Positions 19,389 through 28,074 of a stretch of 48,574 bases of DNA are shown piece after piece. Source of the DNA: Flavobacteriales bacterium. GTDB lineage: Bacteria; Bacteroidota; Bacteroidia; Flavobacteriales_F; PHOS-HE28. Position numbers and translations under genes: made by a program. The notes under the pieces were generated by a model. It saw only the letters and a program-made list of their open reading frames with translations, did no database searches and was not told the origin of the DNA. The stretch covers positions 1-48,574 of the forward strand of contig JADJVC010000018.1 in NCBI GenBank assembly GCA_016710685.1. Direction: 5' to 3'. Each line of letters starts with the position of its first letter. The stretch's first letter is position 1.

Positions 19389-20942
19389 ATGGCCACCACC
19401 GCAGCCCCCCCAATGAAAGACCGCTTGTTCACCCCAAGCGCGGTGCAGCTTATTACGGACCTTGATGAACGGTTCGGGCAGCGGCGTTTGGAGCTTTTGG
19501 AGCTGGCCAAAGCCCGTCACGCCCGTTTCATGTCGGTCGAAATTTCCCAACTGGAGGAAACCGTGCATATCCGGGATTCGGAATGGACGGTGGACCCGGT
19601 ACCTGCGGAATTGCTGGAGCGCCGCGTGGAGTTGATCGGCGGTTGCGCGCGAAAAGACCTGATCGAAGGGATGAACGCGGGCGCAAAGAGTTACGTGGCC
19701 GACCTGTGGAACATGACGTTGGCGGACCCCGCGAGTATCATGGAAGCACACCGGAACTTGGAGCGCGCGAGCGACAACCGGTTGAGCTATGTGGCTGAAG
19801 ACGGCGAGCGCACACGGATCAATCCGCGCAGCACCACACGGCTCATCCTGGTACCCCGACCGCTGTACGTAATGCATCCCGCCCTTATCGGCGATCGGCT
19901 CGTGCCTGCCTCATTTATTGACTTGGCGCTTCATGCGGAATGGAATTCGGCCAAACTGCGTTTGCGCCAAGGCGGTGCGTACTTGTACCTGCGCAATGTG
20001 AGCGGTCATTTGGAAGCGCGCCTGTGGCGGGAAATGTTCGAGTTCCTTGAGGAACGTTTGGGGATGCCACGCGGTACGTTCCGCGCCACGGTAATGATCG
20101 ACAGCCTCGCGGCAGCGTTGGAAGCGGACGAGATCCTGTTCGAGCTGATGCACCATTCAGCGGGACTTTCCTTGGCGCCGCAGGCGTATGCCGCAGATCA
20201 CATCGCTTTATTCAGCGCTCCGGACCGGACCATAATGCCCGATCGTGAGCACATCGGACTCAATGCGAAATATTTGCGAACGGTGAGTTTGCGCGTGATC
20301 AGCACATGCCACCGCAGGCAAGCGCATGCCATTGGCGCGCCTGCTTTTGTACTTCCACCGGTGGACCAAGGCGTTCTTAAGCCGGAATACCTCAGCATGA
20401 TCGCAGACAAGGAGCGTGAAGCAGTGGACGGCCACGACGGCACGCTTGTAGCCCTTTCCGGCCTGGTAACCTCGGCCATGACCGAGTTCAACAAGCACAT
20501 GCCGCGCGCACACCAAATGTTCTACCAGCGCCCGGACCATGCCACCGTTCCCGACCTCATTGCGCATCCCGAAGGGCCATTGACCACCGAGGGCCTATTG
20601 AGTACCGTGCGGACCGTATTGCGCATGATGGTGGCGCAACGCACCGGCGAAGCATTGGTGATCCAAGGAGGTCGGTTGCACGATCGTTCCTCTGCGCGCT
20701 TGAGCACGTTGCTGCTCTGGCATTGGACGCAGAATGAAAAATGCCACATCACCGACACCGGCTTGGAAATCCATGCCGACGTGGTGAAATACCTGATCCG
20801 CAAAGAAGGAGAAAAGGTGGCCGCACGCGGCTTGCCCGAGCACCGCGCCATTGTGAAGCACGCCGTGGACATGCTGACGGCAGCGGTGTTGGCCCCAGCC
20901 GTGCCTGGTGATCTGTTGGAAGACTTGGAGCAAGCCAGTTAA
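19389..20942 (+). CDS. Malate synthase A-like protein with altered active site
   Basis: This 517-residue protein clearly aligns with malate synthase A along its length: RRVELIGG, GHLEARLW (206-213), a TVMIDSLAAALEADEIL segment (234-250), a CHRRQAHAIGAPAFVLP segment, and DGHDGTLVALSGL. Malate synthase joins glyoxylate and acetyl-CoA in the glyoxylate shunt. However, family motifs I remember are changed. GLNCGRWDY, with its metal-binding Asp, reads GLSLAPQAY (259-267). ADFEDS reads ADLWNM (104-109). VRPRGW reads VPRPLY (155-160). AEISR reads ARLST (436-440). The catalytic-base Asp of MEDAAT seems kept at Asp432 (LHDRSS). It may be inactive or have changed substrate. No isocitrate lyase gene is nearby. 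The start was chosen as the nearest ATG giving family-like length. Confidence 0.7.
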   Translation: MATTAAPPMKDRLFTPSAVQLITDLDERFGQRRLELLELAKARHARFMSVEISQLEETVHIRDSEWTVDPVPAELLERRVELIGGCARKDLIEGMNAGAKSYVADLWNMTLADPASIMEAHRNLERASDNRLSYVAEDGERTRINPRSTTRLILVPRPLYVMHPALIGDRLVPASFIDLALHAEWNSAKLRLRQGGAYLYLRNVSGHLEARLWREMFEFLEERLGMPRGTFRATVMIDSLAAALEADEILFELMHHSAGLSLAPQAYAADHIALFSAPDRTIMPDREHIGLNAKYLRTVSLRVISTCHRRQAHAIGAPAFVLPPVDQGVLKPEYLSMIADKEREAVDGHDGTLVALSGLVTSAMTEFNKHMPRAHQMFYQRPDHATVPDLIAHPEGPLTTEGLLSTVRTVLRMMVAQRTGEALVIQGGRLHDRSSARLSTLLLWHWTQNEKCHITDTGLEIHADVVKYLIRKEGEKVAARGLPEHRAIVKHAVDMLTAAVLAPAVPGDLLEDLEQAS

Positions 20943-20954
20943 TTTGGCCGGCCG

Positions 20955-21239
20955 ATGGAAGCCGAACGCTTGTGGAATTCCTGTTCTCAACAATTACCTG
21001 CGGATGGCCAGCGCGTGCTCTGCTGGTTGCCGAGTAACACCGTACGCCTACCCGGTGGTGGCGACTCGGAGGAACGCAACGTGGTGCTCATGCGCTTTGC
21101 GGAGGACTGGTTCATCAAGAACCCCAGCAAGACCGGACGAAAGACGCACCGGCACTTTTGGCTGGGCGAAGGTGGAAGCAATTGCTTTTTTGAGCAGGTG
21201 ACGCATTGGATGGCGTTGCCGGATGGGCCGCATCTTTAG
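20955..21239 (+). CDS. Small protein, DUF551-like
   Basis: The protein has 94 residues and begins 12 nt after the malate synthase-like stop, so it is probably cotranscribed. It has the layout of DUF551: an N-terminal W...LPADGQRVLCWLP segment and a C-terminal VTHWMALPDGP, where DUF551 members have W(M)PLPEPP. No catalytic motif or membrane segment was seen. Function is unknown. The middle has HFWLGEGGSNCFFEQ. Confidence 0.6.
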   Translation: MEAERLWNSCSQQLPADGQRVLCWLPSNTVRLPGGGDSEERNVVLMRFAEDWFIKNPSKTGRKTHRHFWLGEGGSNCFFEQVTHWMALPDGPHL

Positions 21240-21290
21240 TGCAGGCGGAAGCAGTTCGTCCAAGTCGGTTCCAACAGCATCCGGAAAAAA

Positions 21291-21318
21291 CAAAAGCCCG
21301 GAAAAATCCGGGCTTTTG
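21291..21318. terminator. Rho-independent terminator between convergent genes
   Basis: A perfect 12-bp stem (left arm ending GCCCGGA, right arm starting TCCGGGC) with an AAAA loop is flanked by A-runs and T-runs. On the minus strand it ends in a T-rich tail, terminating the FKBP gene. It lies between stops at 21239 and 21340. Confidence 0.85.
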
Positions 21319-21339
21319 GAAGGTTGAAAAGTAAACGGA

Positions 21340-22074
21340 TCAAGGCTTCGCGTTGTGCAGGATGTCGAGGAGTTCCAACTCGAACACGAGCGTGCTGTTC
21401 GGCGGAATGTCCTCTCCGGCACCGCGTGCACCGTATGCCAGCTCGCTGGGCACGTACAGCTTGAACTTGGAGCCAGTAGGCATTAGCTGCAGCGCTTCCA
21501 CCCAACCGGGTACGAACTTGGCCACAGGATAATCGATGGGCGCGCCGTTCTTGTAGGAGCTGTCGAACACATTGCCGTTGAGCAGTTTGCCTTCGTAGTT
21601 TACACGGACGGTATCGCTTTGTGCGGGCTTGGGGCCTTTGCCCATCGTGACCACTTCGTACTGGAGGCCGCTGGCGGTGGTGATCACGCCGGGCTTCTTG
21701 CTGTTTTCCGCAAGGAACTTCTCGCCTTCCGCCTTCTGAGCCTCACCTTCGGCCTGCTTCTTCGCCATCACCTTTTGTTGGGCCGCCATCATATAGGTCT
21801 GCACCATGTCCTTCGCACGGTCCTCGGAAATACGATCGGTGCTGTCAATAGCATCGCGCATACCAGCGAACATGGCGTCGTAGTTCAACGAATCCAATCC
21901 GGACTGCTTCATCTGCGTATGGATGTTTCGGCCGATGTCGGTACCGATGCTGTAGCTCACCGAATCATTGGTGGAGGTCAACGCGATGGCGCGTTCCTTT
22001 TGGCCGGTGGCGGTATTGGAGCATGCGCTGGCGAGCATGGCCACCAAGGCGAAAAGGGGAAATTTCAGGTTCAT
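21340..22074 (-). CDS. FKBP-type peptidyl-prolyl isomerase (FkpA/Mip-like)
   Basis: The protein has 244 residues from the ATG at 22074. The N-terminal signal (MNLKFPLFALVAMLASAC) ends in a probable lipobox Cys18, pointing to an envelope lipoprotein. An FkpA/Mip-type N-terminal dimerisation domain follows (VSYSIGTDIGRNIHTQM, then a long charged helix with KKQAEGEAQKAEGEK). The C-terminal FKBP domain begins near GVITTASGLQYEVV and contains VRVNYEGKLLNGNVFDSS, FVPGWVEALQLMPTG and YVPSELAYGARGAG. It catalyses proline cis-trans isomerisation and acts as a chaperone outside the cytoplasm. A strong terminator follows. The alpha/beta hydrolase gene is 50 nt upstream on the same strand. Confidence 0.92.
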   Translation of the reverse strand: MNLKFPLFALVAMLASACSNTATGQKERAIALTSTNDSVSYSIGTDIGRNIHTQMKQSGLDSLNYDAMFAGMRDAIDSTDRISEDRAKDMVQTYMMAAQQKVMAKKQAEGEAQKAEGEKFLAENSKKPGVITTASGLQYEVVTMGKGPKPAQSDTVRVNYEGKLLNGNVFDSSYKNGAPIDYPVAKFVPGWVEALQLMPTGSKFKLYVPSELAYGARGAGEDIPPNSTLVFELELLDILHNAKP

Positions 22075-22124
22075 CTGTTGTTTTTGGGGCGGCGAAAGTA
22101 CGTGGACTGTCGGGAATGTGCTGG

Positions 22125-23039
22125 TCAACGATCACGATCCTTAACGCCGGTCTCCCCGGTAAGGATCGCGCGCAATTTTCTACGGAAGCGCGGGAAGCCG
22201 GGCAGGTTGCTGTGGTATCCTTTTTCGAACGTGATCATTTCTCGGTGGATGTCCGTTGGTGTGGCAGCGTAGAGCTTCAGCGCGCTGCTGTAGGGCACCA
22301 ACGGGTCTCGCTTACCATGGAAAATGTAAACCGGGCACTTCACCCGCTTCATGGCAACGTCATTGCGAAAGCGGTATTTCAGAAGCCATTTATAAGGCAA
22401 AATGGCGAGGAAATTCCGGGCCACGTCCAGCAGATCGGCGTATGGCGATTCCAACACCAGTAAGCGCGGGTCGCGGTGTGCGGCGACGGGCACGGCCATG
22501 CCCGATCCCATGGAGCGGCCATAGACCACGATGTTCTGCTCGCCGTAGATCACGGCCAGGCGATCATACCACGCCTGGGCATCAGCGAGCAATGCATCTT
22601 CCGAAAGCTTGCCCTTGCTTTTGCCGTAGCCCCGGTAGTCGGGCATCAACATGGCGAGACCAAGGCTGGTGAAGCGCGACGCCTTGCTTTGCCAGCGGCG
22701 CAAGCTGCCGGTATTACCGTGCAGGTAGAGCACCGCACCGGTCGCACCCTTCACCGGGAAGTGGAGCGCATGCAACCGGGCGCCATCGGGCCTGTCCATC
22801 CATAATTCTTCGTGGTCCTGCTTGTTGGAGAACTTGAAATCCTCCGGTAGGGTAAAACGCACAAAGAGAAACCGCTCCTGGAACCACCAGTAGAACAGGC
22901 ATACGCCGAGGTAGACCAGCAGCAGCAGGCCAAAAGCCGATAGAGCAAAGAGGATCACGTTGGCTAAATTATACCACTTTTCTTCAGTCGCATCTGTAAT
23001 ATGAAATGGTATTTCCGGAATGGGCAAGAGCCGTGCCAT
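22125..23039 (-). CDS. Alpha/beta hydrolase, BEM46/ABHD13-like, membrane anchored
   Basis: The protein has 304 residues from the ATG at 23039, 16 nt after the yaaA stop. A longer reading to 23120 would overlap yaaA by 65 nt and has a Cys-rich untypical start. One membrane helix spans about 27-50. The hydrolase fold carries the oxyanion segment YLHGNTGS (105-112), the nucleophile Ser176 in GRSMGSG, Asp245 in HGKRDPLVP and His276 in GYHSN. These match the BEM46/ABHD13-type group, whose substrates are mostly unknown. It is probably cotranscribed with yaaA upstream. Confidence 0.85.
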   Translation of the reverse strand: MARLLPIPEIPFHITDATEEKWYNLANVILFALSAFGLLLLVYLGVCLFYWWFQERFLFVRFTLPEDFKFSNKQDHEELWMDRPDGARLHALHFPVKGATGAVLYLHGNTGSLRRWQSKASRFTSLGLAMLMPDYRGYGKSKGKLSEDALLADAQAWYDRLAVIYGEQNIVVYGRSMGSGMAVPVAAHRDPRLLVLESPYADLLDVARNFLAILPYKWLLKYRFRNDVAMKRVKCPVYIFHGKRDPLVPYSSALKLYAATPTDIHREMITFEKGYHSNLPGFPRFRRKLRAILTGETGVKDRDR

Positions 23040-23055
23040 TGCTTCACAAAACAGG

Positions 23056-23814
23056 TCACCGCACGAACAGCCACTCATCCACAGTGCTTTCCGCATGGTG
23101 AAACGCGTATCCATCGCCATCGTACTCCTTCAGGCACTCCGGCTCCACCAGCCGCCGCTTAATTGCCCACCGGCACATTGCACCGCGCTGGTGCTTCGCG
23201 AATACGGCCACCATGTTGAGCCCCTTCGGTGTTTGTTCCTTGAAAACAGGCGTGATCACGCGTGCATTCAAGCTGCCGGGACGCACGCTTTTGAAATATT
23301 CCGCTGAAGCAAGGTTGACCAATACGTCCGCTTTGTTCTTCGCCAACGCCGCGTTCAATTCCGCAGTGACACGGTCGCCCCAAAAGGCGTAGAGGTCCTT
23401 TTTGCCACGGCCCATGGAAAGTTTGGTGCCCATTTCCAACCGGTGCGGAGCGATCAAGTCCATTGGCTTCAACACCCCGTAAAGCCCGCTCAAAATGCGC
23501 AGGTGGCGCTGTGCGAATTGCATATCGGGAGCATCGAGCGTTTTCGCGTCCAAGCCGCGGTAGGCCTCGCCGTGGAACAGGAGCGCGGCCGGTTTTGTAG
23601 CAGCCGCATCCGCCCAGATCTGATAGCGGGCATGGTTCAGTGCAACAAGTTCCGGACTAATGTCCATGAGCTTTTTGAGGCGCGCCGGGGTGTACGTTTT
23701 CAGTTTCGCGGCAAGCAGGGCGCTATCCTCCATCAGCACCGGTGCCGTGGTTGGAATGACCGGCTTCACGGGCGTTTCATCGAGTGTCTTGGCGGGGGAA
23801 AGAACAATGAGCAT
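23056..23814 (-). CDS. yaaA: Peroxide stress protein YaaA
   Basis: This 252-residue protein belongs to the UPF0246/YaaA family and is of normal length. It begins MLIVLSPAKTLD, the diagnostic family start, and contains ALLFHGEAYRGLDA, QRHLRILSGLYGVLKPMDLI, PHRLEMGTKL, LYAFWGD, and VNLASAEYFKSV. YaaA lowers free iron during hydrogen peroxide stress in E. coli and binds DNA through a helix-hairpin-helix-like fold. It is the first gene of a likely two-gene unit with the hydrolase. The region upstream is a phased heptamer array shared with a divergent gene. Confidence 0.95.
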   Translation of the reverse strand: MLIVLSPAKTLDETPVKPVIPTTAPVLMEDSALLAAKLKTYTPARLKKLMDISPELVALNHARYQIWADAAATKPAALLFHGEAYRGLDAKTLDAPDMQFAQRHLRILSGLYGVLKPMDLIAPHRLEMGTKLSMGRGKKDLYAFWGDRVTAELNAALAKNKADVLVNLASAEYFKSVRPGSLNARVITPVFKEQTPKGLNMVAVFAKHQRGAMCRWAIKRRLVEPECLKEYDGDGYAFHHAESTVDEWLFVR

Positions 23815-23856
23815 GGCTTTTCTCGGAGGAGCGACAAAGTTCCGTCATGGTTCCCC

Positions 23857-23905
23857 ATTCTACATTCTGAATTCTACATTCTACATTTTTCATTTTTCAT
23901 TCCTC
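23857..23905. repeat. Seven in-register heptamers
   Basis: Exactly seven 7-mers follow without a gap: ATTCTAC three times, ATTCTGA once, ATTTTTC twice, ATTCCTC once. The array lies between the divergent yaaA and PyrR-like genes, just before the latter's promoter-like TTACTTTC box. Confidence 0.75.
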
Positions 23906-23922
23906 CCCTCTCATCTCTCCCA

Positions 23923-23930
23923 TTACTTTC
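23923..23930 (+). promoter_or_regulatory. -7-like box of the PyrR-like gene
   Basis: TTACTTTC lies five bases before the ATG at 23936, in the same arrangement as upstream of the genes at 14696 and 29769. Confidence 0.4.
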
Positions 23931-23935
23931 GGCCC

Positions 23936-24439
23936 ATGGCCGCGAAACGCACGGTAGTATTGGAGCATGACCGCATCCAACGGAAACTGGACCGCATGGC
24001 TTTGCAGTTGTTGGAGCGCAACGTTGATGAAAAGCAGCTCATTCTGGTGGGCATAGTGCCGCGCGGGGCGGCACTGGCCAAGCGTTTAAAAAAACTGCTG
24101 GACGCATCAGGATTGGTGAAAACGGAAATTTTGGACTTGATCCTGCCGAAGGACGGCCCATTGATCGCGCCAGTGGAACTGAATCCGGGCAACACCAAGA
24201 TGGACGGCAAAACCGTGGTACTGGTGGACGATGTGTTAATGAGCGGGCGCACCTTGATGCATGCCGCATCGCATTTGGTGAAATTCCCGCTGAAAAGCTT
24301 GACGACCGTTGTGCTGGTGGACCGGTTGCACCGCACCTACCCGATACGCGCGGATATTGTTGGACTCACGCTCAGCACCACTTTCGAGGAGCACATCAGC
24401 GTGGAAATGGGCGCGAAAGACACGGTCTACTTGTCCTGA
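23936..24439 (+). CDS. PyrR-like phosphoribosyltransferase
   Basis: This 167-residue type I phosphoribosyltransferase has the PRPP loop VVLVDDVLMSGRT at 94-106. The segments LVGIVPRGAALAKRL, LVDRLHRTYPIRADIVG and STTFEEHISVEM follow the PyrR pattern (uracil phosphoribosyltransferase and pyrimidine attenuation regulator). Whether it regulates RNA or only acts on bases cannot be told, since no pyrimidine genes are nearby. The ATG at 23936 follows a TTACTTTC box; longer in-frame starts run back into the heptamer array and yaaA and are rejected. The last 13 nt overlap the convergent aroK. Confidence 0.82.
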   Translation: MAAKRTVVLEHDRIQRKLDRMALQLLERNVDEKQLILVGIVPRGAALAKRLKKLLDASGLVKTEILDLILPKDGPLIAPVELNPGNTKMDGKTVVLVDDVLMSGRTLMHAASHLVKFPLKSLTTVVLVDRLHRTYPIRADIVGLTLSTTFEEHISVEMGAKDTVYLS

Positions 24440-24948
24440 ACCTGCAGGTCGGCAAGTTCCGCGATGCGCAAGGCGGCCTCGCGCGGGGTGCCCGCTGCGG
24501 AAACGTGCCACGGCGCGCGGCGGTAAACAGGTTCGCGCACGTCCATCAACTCGGTAATGCGCGCGGCCAAGGCATCATCCTTCAGCCCGAATAACAGCGG
24601 CCTGTCCCCTCCCACCCGCTTGGCACGTTCCAGCAACAAAGGCCGATCCACGTCCAAGTAGGCTACATGTCCGGCTGCGAGCATGCGGTCCATGTTGTCC
24701 GCGGCCATGGGCGTTCCACCGCCACAGGCCACCAGCACGTGTTCCTCAAGCAATAATTCAGCTAAGACTTCGGCCTCCTGTGCGCGGAAAGCGGCTTCGC
24801 CATTCGCACGCATCCATGGAAGGATGGGGCCGATGCGTGCTTCGATGGCGCGGTCGATATCGGTGAAGCGCATGCCGGTGAGCTTGGCCAGCTCCCGGCC
24901 CACCACGCTTTTTCCGCTGCACATGAAACCGATGATGAAGATGCGCAT
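24427..24948 (-). CDS. aroK: Shikimate kinase
   Basis: This 173-residue kinase phosphorylates shikimate at the 3-hydroxyl, step five of the chorismate pathway. The length is typical. The P-loop GFMCSGKS is at 7-14, the DID shikimate/Mg site at 30-32, FR at 54-55, CGGGTP at 75-80, and the RPLLFG lid region near 115. It lies 29 nt downstream of the MBL-fold gene on the same strand and is probably the last gene of that unit. Its 3' end overlaps the convergent PyrR-like gene by 13 nt. Confidence 0.94.
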   Translation of the reverse strand: MRIFIIGFMCSGKSVVGRELAKLTGMRFTDIDRAIEARIGPILPWMRANGEAAFRAQEAEVLAELLLEEHVLVACGGGTPMAADNMDRMLAAGHVAYLDVDRPLLLERAKRVGGDRPLLFGLKDDALAARITELMDVREPVYRRAPWHVSAAGTPREAALRIAELADLQVQDK

Positions 24949-24977
24949 GGTGCCAAGATAGGGAGCGGATCGATGCG

Positions 24978-25742
24978 CTATACTTCTACCCGCAGTCCGT
25001 CGTAGGCCAGATGTACCTGCGGCGGCAATTGCACATCGGCGTGCTTGCCCATGTAGTGGCTGATGTGCGTAAGAAAAGCCCGGCGCGGCTTCAGGTCTTC
25101 GATCATGTCCAGCGCCTCCTCCAAGTTGAAGTGCGAGATGTGGGGTTCCTTGCGCAACGCGTTCAACACCAGCACATCGAGGTCTCGGAGCTTGTCCCGT
25201 TCTTCGGGTGCAATGGTCTTGGCATCGGTGATGTACGCCATTCCTCCAATGCGGAAGCCGAGCACGGGCATCCGCATGTGCAGCACTTCCACGGGTTGCA
25301 CGTGCAGGCCACTTACCTTGAACGGCTCCTTCCCTATTTCATGCAGGTCGAATTTGGGCATGCCGGGATATCCATTGCCACTGAACGCGTATGCGAAAAC
25401 ACGGCGCATGGCCTCCAACGTCCGTTCGGTTCCGTATACGGGTACGGCCTTCGGCGGATTTTGGGCGAACGTGAACGCGCGCAGGTCGTCGAGCCCGGCG
25501 ATGTGGTCCATGTGCTCGTGGGTGAGCAGCACGGCATCGAGCTTGTCCACTTTTTCGCGCAGCAATTGCTGGCGCATGTCGGGGCCGCCATCGATCAGCA
25601 GTGTGACCCCTTCAGCCCGCATCAAAACCGAGGAACGGGTGCGTTGATCGCGCGGGTCCGTGCTGGTACACACCGCGCAACCGCACCCGATCACGGGGAC
25701 GCCTTGACTGGTGCCGGTGCCAAGAAAGATCAGTTCTGCCAT
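24978..25742 (-). CDS. MBL-fold metallo-hydrolase, PhnP-like
   Basis: The protein has 254 residues from the ATG at 25742; a TTG two codons upstream is possible. It begins MAELIFLGTGTSQGVP, then GCGCAVC (20-25), the extra cysteine site seen in PhnP-type cyclic phosphodiesterases. The metal motif THEHMDH is at 74-80, with a later ITDAKTI segment and HISHYMGKH. Members cleave cyclic phosphodiesters. PhnP itself belongs to phosphonate use, but no phn genes are here, so the physiological substrate is unknown. It lies between the TPR lipoprotein gene and aroK. Confidence 0.87.
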   Translation of the reverse strand: MAELIFLGTGTSQGVPVIGCGCAVCTSTDPRDQRTRSSVLMRAEGVTLLIDGGPDMRQQLLREKVDKLDAVLLTHEHMDHIAGLDDLRAFTFAQNPPKAVPVYGTERTLEAMRRVFAYAFSGNGYPGMPKFDLHEIGKEPFKVSGLHVQPVEVLHMRMPVLGFRIGGMAYITDAKTIAPEERDKLRDLDVLVLNALRKEPHISHFNLEEALDMIEDLKPRRAFLTHISHYMGKHADVQLPPQVHLAYDGLRVEV

Positions 25743-25797
25743 GCCCAAGGTTGCGAAGTTAACGGGCCTTCGACAGGCCGTTCACGCAAAGCATGGG

Positions 25798-26880
25798 TCA
25801 CTTGTTTTTCGCGCGCTCGCGCATCTTTATGCGCACCCCTTTTGATTCCAATCGGTCCAAGGCAGCGGAGGCCATGGGATAATCCTCGCGCATGGAGAGC
25901 ACCATCTGATAGTTGGCAGCTGCACTGTCCAACTGGTCCAGCTTTTCCATGGCAATGCCCCGGTTGTACCACGCGTCCAAATAGCCCGGCTCCAAGGCGA
26001 TGGCCTTGCTGAAGCTTGTTTTGGCGGTCTGCCATTCCTGCTGATGCACCAATTGCACAAAGCCGGTGTTGTACCACGCCAGCGCATTGGTGCTGTCGAT
26101 CTCCATGATGTGGTGGTAGCAATCCAGCGCGAGGCTGTCCTGTCCGTTTTCCTGATGGTACATGCCAAGGTTGTACCAAGCCTCCACGCTCTTTGGCCTA
26201 ATGGTTAGAGCAGTCCGGTAGTACTGCGCGGCGAGCGGGTCGTGCTTGGCGGCACTGAGTTTCCCGAGCATGATGTACACGGGATAATCCTGCGGGTCCT
26301 GTTCCACGGCAGTAGCAAAGCTGCTCAATGCCAAGGCGGTGTCACCGGTTTCCATGTGGATCCAGCCTTTGAGGTAGTAGCCGTGTGCGGCATGTTGATC
26401 GATCCGGAGGGCTTCGTTCACCTGGTCCATGCTCTCGCGGTAGTTGCGCAGTAGCAGGTCGATCTCGGCCATTTTCAATTTGGCCTGGGTGTTCTTGGGA
26501 TCGAGCTTGGCGGCGGCCTCAAAGCGTAACTTGGCCTTGGCCACGGCTTCCCTGCGGTAGTAGAGGTCGCCCATGCGCAGTTGACGGTTCACGTTGGTGC
26601 TGTCCAAGCGCAATGCACGCTCGAGGTCCAATGTGGCGGCGGGCAGGCTGTCCACGGCGAGGTAAAGTTGCGAACGGTAGTCGTAGAGAGCGGCTTTCTT
26701 GGGACTTTCCACGATCAATGCGTTGATGGAATCCAACGCATGCTGGAACGCATCTTCATCTTTTACAGCTGGTACCGGAGCGGGTTGGTCTGGGCCGGAA
26801 CAACCTGCCACGCAGAACGAGACAAGGACAAAAACAGCCATGGCCAAGAGGCCGGCATGGGTTCGGTGGGAAACATTCAT
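25798..26880 (-). CDS. TPR-repeat lipoprotein
   Basis: The protein has 360 residues from the ATG at 26880. The signal segment ends in a clear lipobox VAGC (Cys27). Tandem tetratricopeptide repeats run through the rest, with recognisable units such as AALYDYRSQLYLAVDSLPAATLDLERALRLDS in parts, GYYLKGWIHMETGDTALALSSF, and AWYNTGFVQLVHQQEWQTAKTSF. TPR proteins are scaffolds; the partner is unknown. A reading extended to 27105 would overlap recA and is rejected. It lies 121 nt downstream of recA on the same strand; a GC-rich stem (26896-26911) lies between. Confidence 0.85.
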   Translation of the reverse strand: MNVSHRTHAGLLAMAVFVLVSFCVAGCSGPDQPAPVPAVKDEDAFQHALDSINALIVESPKKAALYDYRSQLYLAVDSLPAATLDLERALRLDSTNVNRQLRMGDLYYRREAVAKAKLRFEAAAKLDPKNTQAKLKMAEIDLLLRNYRESMDQVNEALRIDQHAAHGYYLKGWIHMETGDTALALSSFATAVEQDPQDYPVYIMLGKLSAAKHDPLAAQYYRTALTIRPKSVEAWYNLGMYHQENGQDSLALDCYHHIMEIDSTNALAWYNTGFVQLVHQQEWQTAKTSFSKAIALEPGYLDAWYNRGIAMEKLDQLDSAAANYQMVLSMREDYPMASAALDRLESKGVRIKMRERAKNK

Positions 26881-27001
26881 GGTGCTACCAAAGCGGGGAC
26901 CCCGGCGGTCCCATGGTGGTCCAAGGTTCCCGACGGGGTCCGCAAAGTAAAGGATGGTTCCGCGGCGCGGTTTGTGCCGTGCCGGGAAAGGTCGTGCGTG
27001 A

Positions 27002-28021
27002 TCAGGCAACGGCAGGTGTCGTCGCCTGTATGATGGACGCCTTGATCTTGCCTTCGAGCTCTTCACAGAGTTCGGCGTTGTCCTCCAACAGTTGACGCAC
27101 GGCATCGCGGCCTTGGCCGAGCTTGGTGTCTTGGTAAGCGAACCAGGAACCGCTCTTCTTGATGATGCCGAGTTCCACGCCCATGTCGATGATCTCGCCG
27201 GTTTTGCTGATGCCCTTTCCGTACATGATATCGAACTCGACCTTCTTGAATGGCGGAGCCACCTTGTTCTTCACCACCTTCACCTTGGTGCGGTTACCCA
27301 GTACGTTCTCGCCGTCCTTGATCTGGCTGGAGCGGCGGATGTCCAAGCGGATGGAAGCATAGAATTTCAGCGCGTTGCCGCCGGTGGTGGTCTCGGGATT
27401 GCCGAACATCACACCGATCTTTTCGCGGAGCTGGTTGATGAAGATGCAGCAGCAACCGGTCTTGCTGATGGTGCCGGTAAGTTTGCGCAAGGCCTTGCTC
27501 ATCAGGCGGGCTTGCATGCCCACCACGCTGTCACCCATTTCACCTTCGATCTCCGCGCGGGGTGTCAATGCTGCCACGCTATCAACCACAAGAATGTCGA
27601 TGGCACCGGAACGGATCAGGTTGTCGGCGATCTCCAACGCTTGCTCGCCATTGTCAGGCTGGCTGATCAAAAGATTCTCCGTGTCCACGCCCAATGCTTC
27701 GGCGTAGGCGCGGTCAAAAGCATGTTCCGCATCGATGATGGCGGCGATGCCCCCGTTCTTTTGGCACTCCGCAATTGCGTGAATGGCCAAGGTGGTCTTA
27801 CCACTGCTTTCCGGCCCGTAGATCTCCACCACACGGCCCTTGGGGTAGCCGCCCACGCCCAGCGCGAGATCCAGGCCCACGGAACCGGATGGGATCACTT
27901 CCATCTTTTCAATGGCATCGTCCCCCATGCGCATCACCGCGCCCTTGCCGAAGGATTTCTCCATCTTATCCATGGTGAGCTGCAATGCCTTGAGCTTGTC
28001 CTTGTTTACTTCAGTTGCCAT
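27002..28021 (-). CDS. recA: Recombinase RecA
   Basis: This 339-residue protein is the central enzyme of homologous recombination and, where present, the SOS co-protease. Walker A GPESSGKTT is at 69-77. The ATP-binding segment LVVDSVAALTPRAEIEGEMGD, the L1/L2 loop region FINQLREKIGVMFGNPETTTGGNALKFYAS, and the C-terminal acidic part are all standard. The start ATG at 28021 gives the usual N-terminus. No SOS box could be recognised upstream; instead the gap holds three hairpins. bcp lies further upstream on the same strand. Confidence 0.98.
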   Translation of the reverse strand: MATEVNKDKLKALQLTMDKMEKSFGKGAVMRMGDDAIEKMEVIPSGSVGLDLALGVGGYPKGRVVEIYGPESSGKTTLAIHAIAECQKNGGIAAIIDAEHAFDRAYAEALGVDTENLLISQPDNGEQALEIADNLIRSGAIDILVVDSVAALTPRAEIEGEMGDSVVGMQARLMSKALRKLTGTISKTGCCCIFINQLREKIGVMFGNPETTTGGNALKFYASIRLDIRRSSQIKDGENVLGNRTKVKVVKNKVAPPFKKVEFDIMYGKGISKTGEIIDMGVELGIIKKSGSWFAYQDTKLGQGRDAVRQLLEDNAELCEELEGKIKASIIQATTPAVA

Positions 28022-28074
28022 TGTGTTGGTTGTTTTAGATTTTGGTGGTGGGCCTTAGGACCGGTTGGTGGTGT

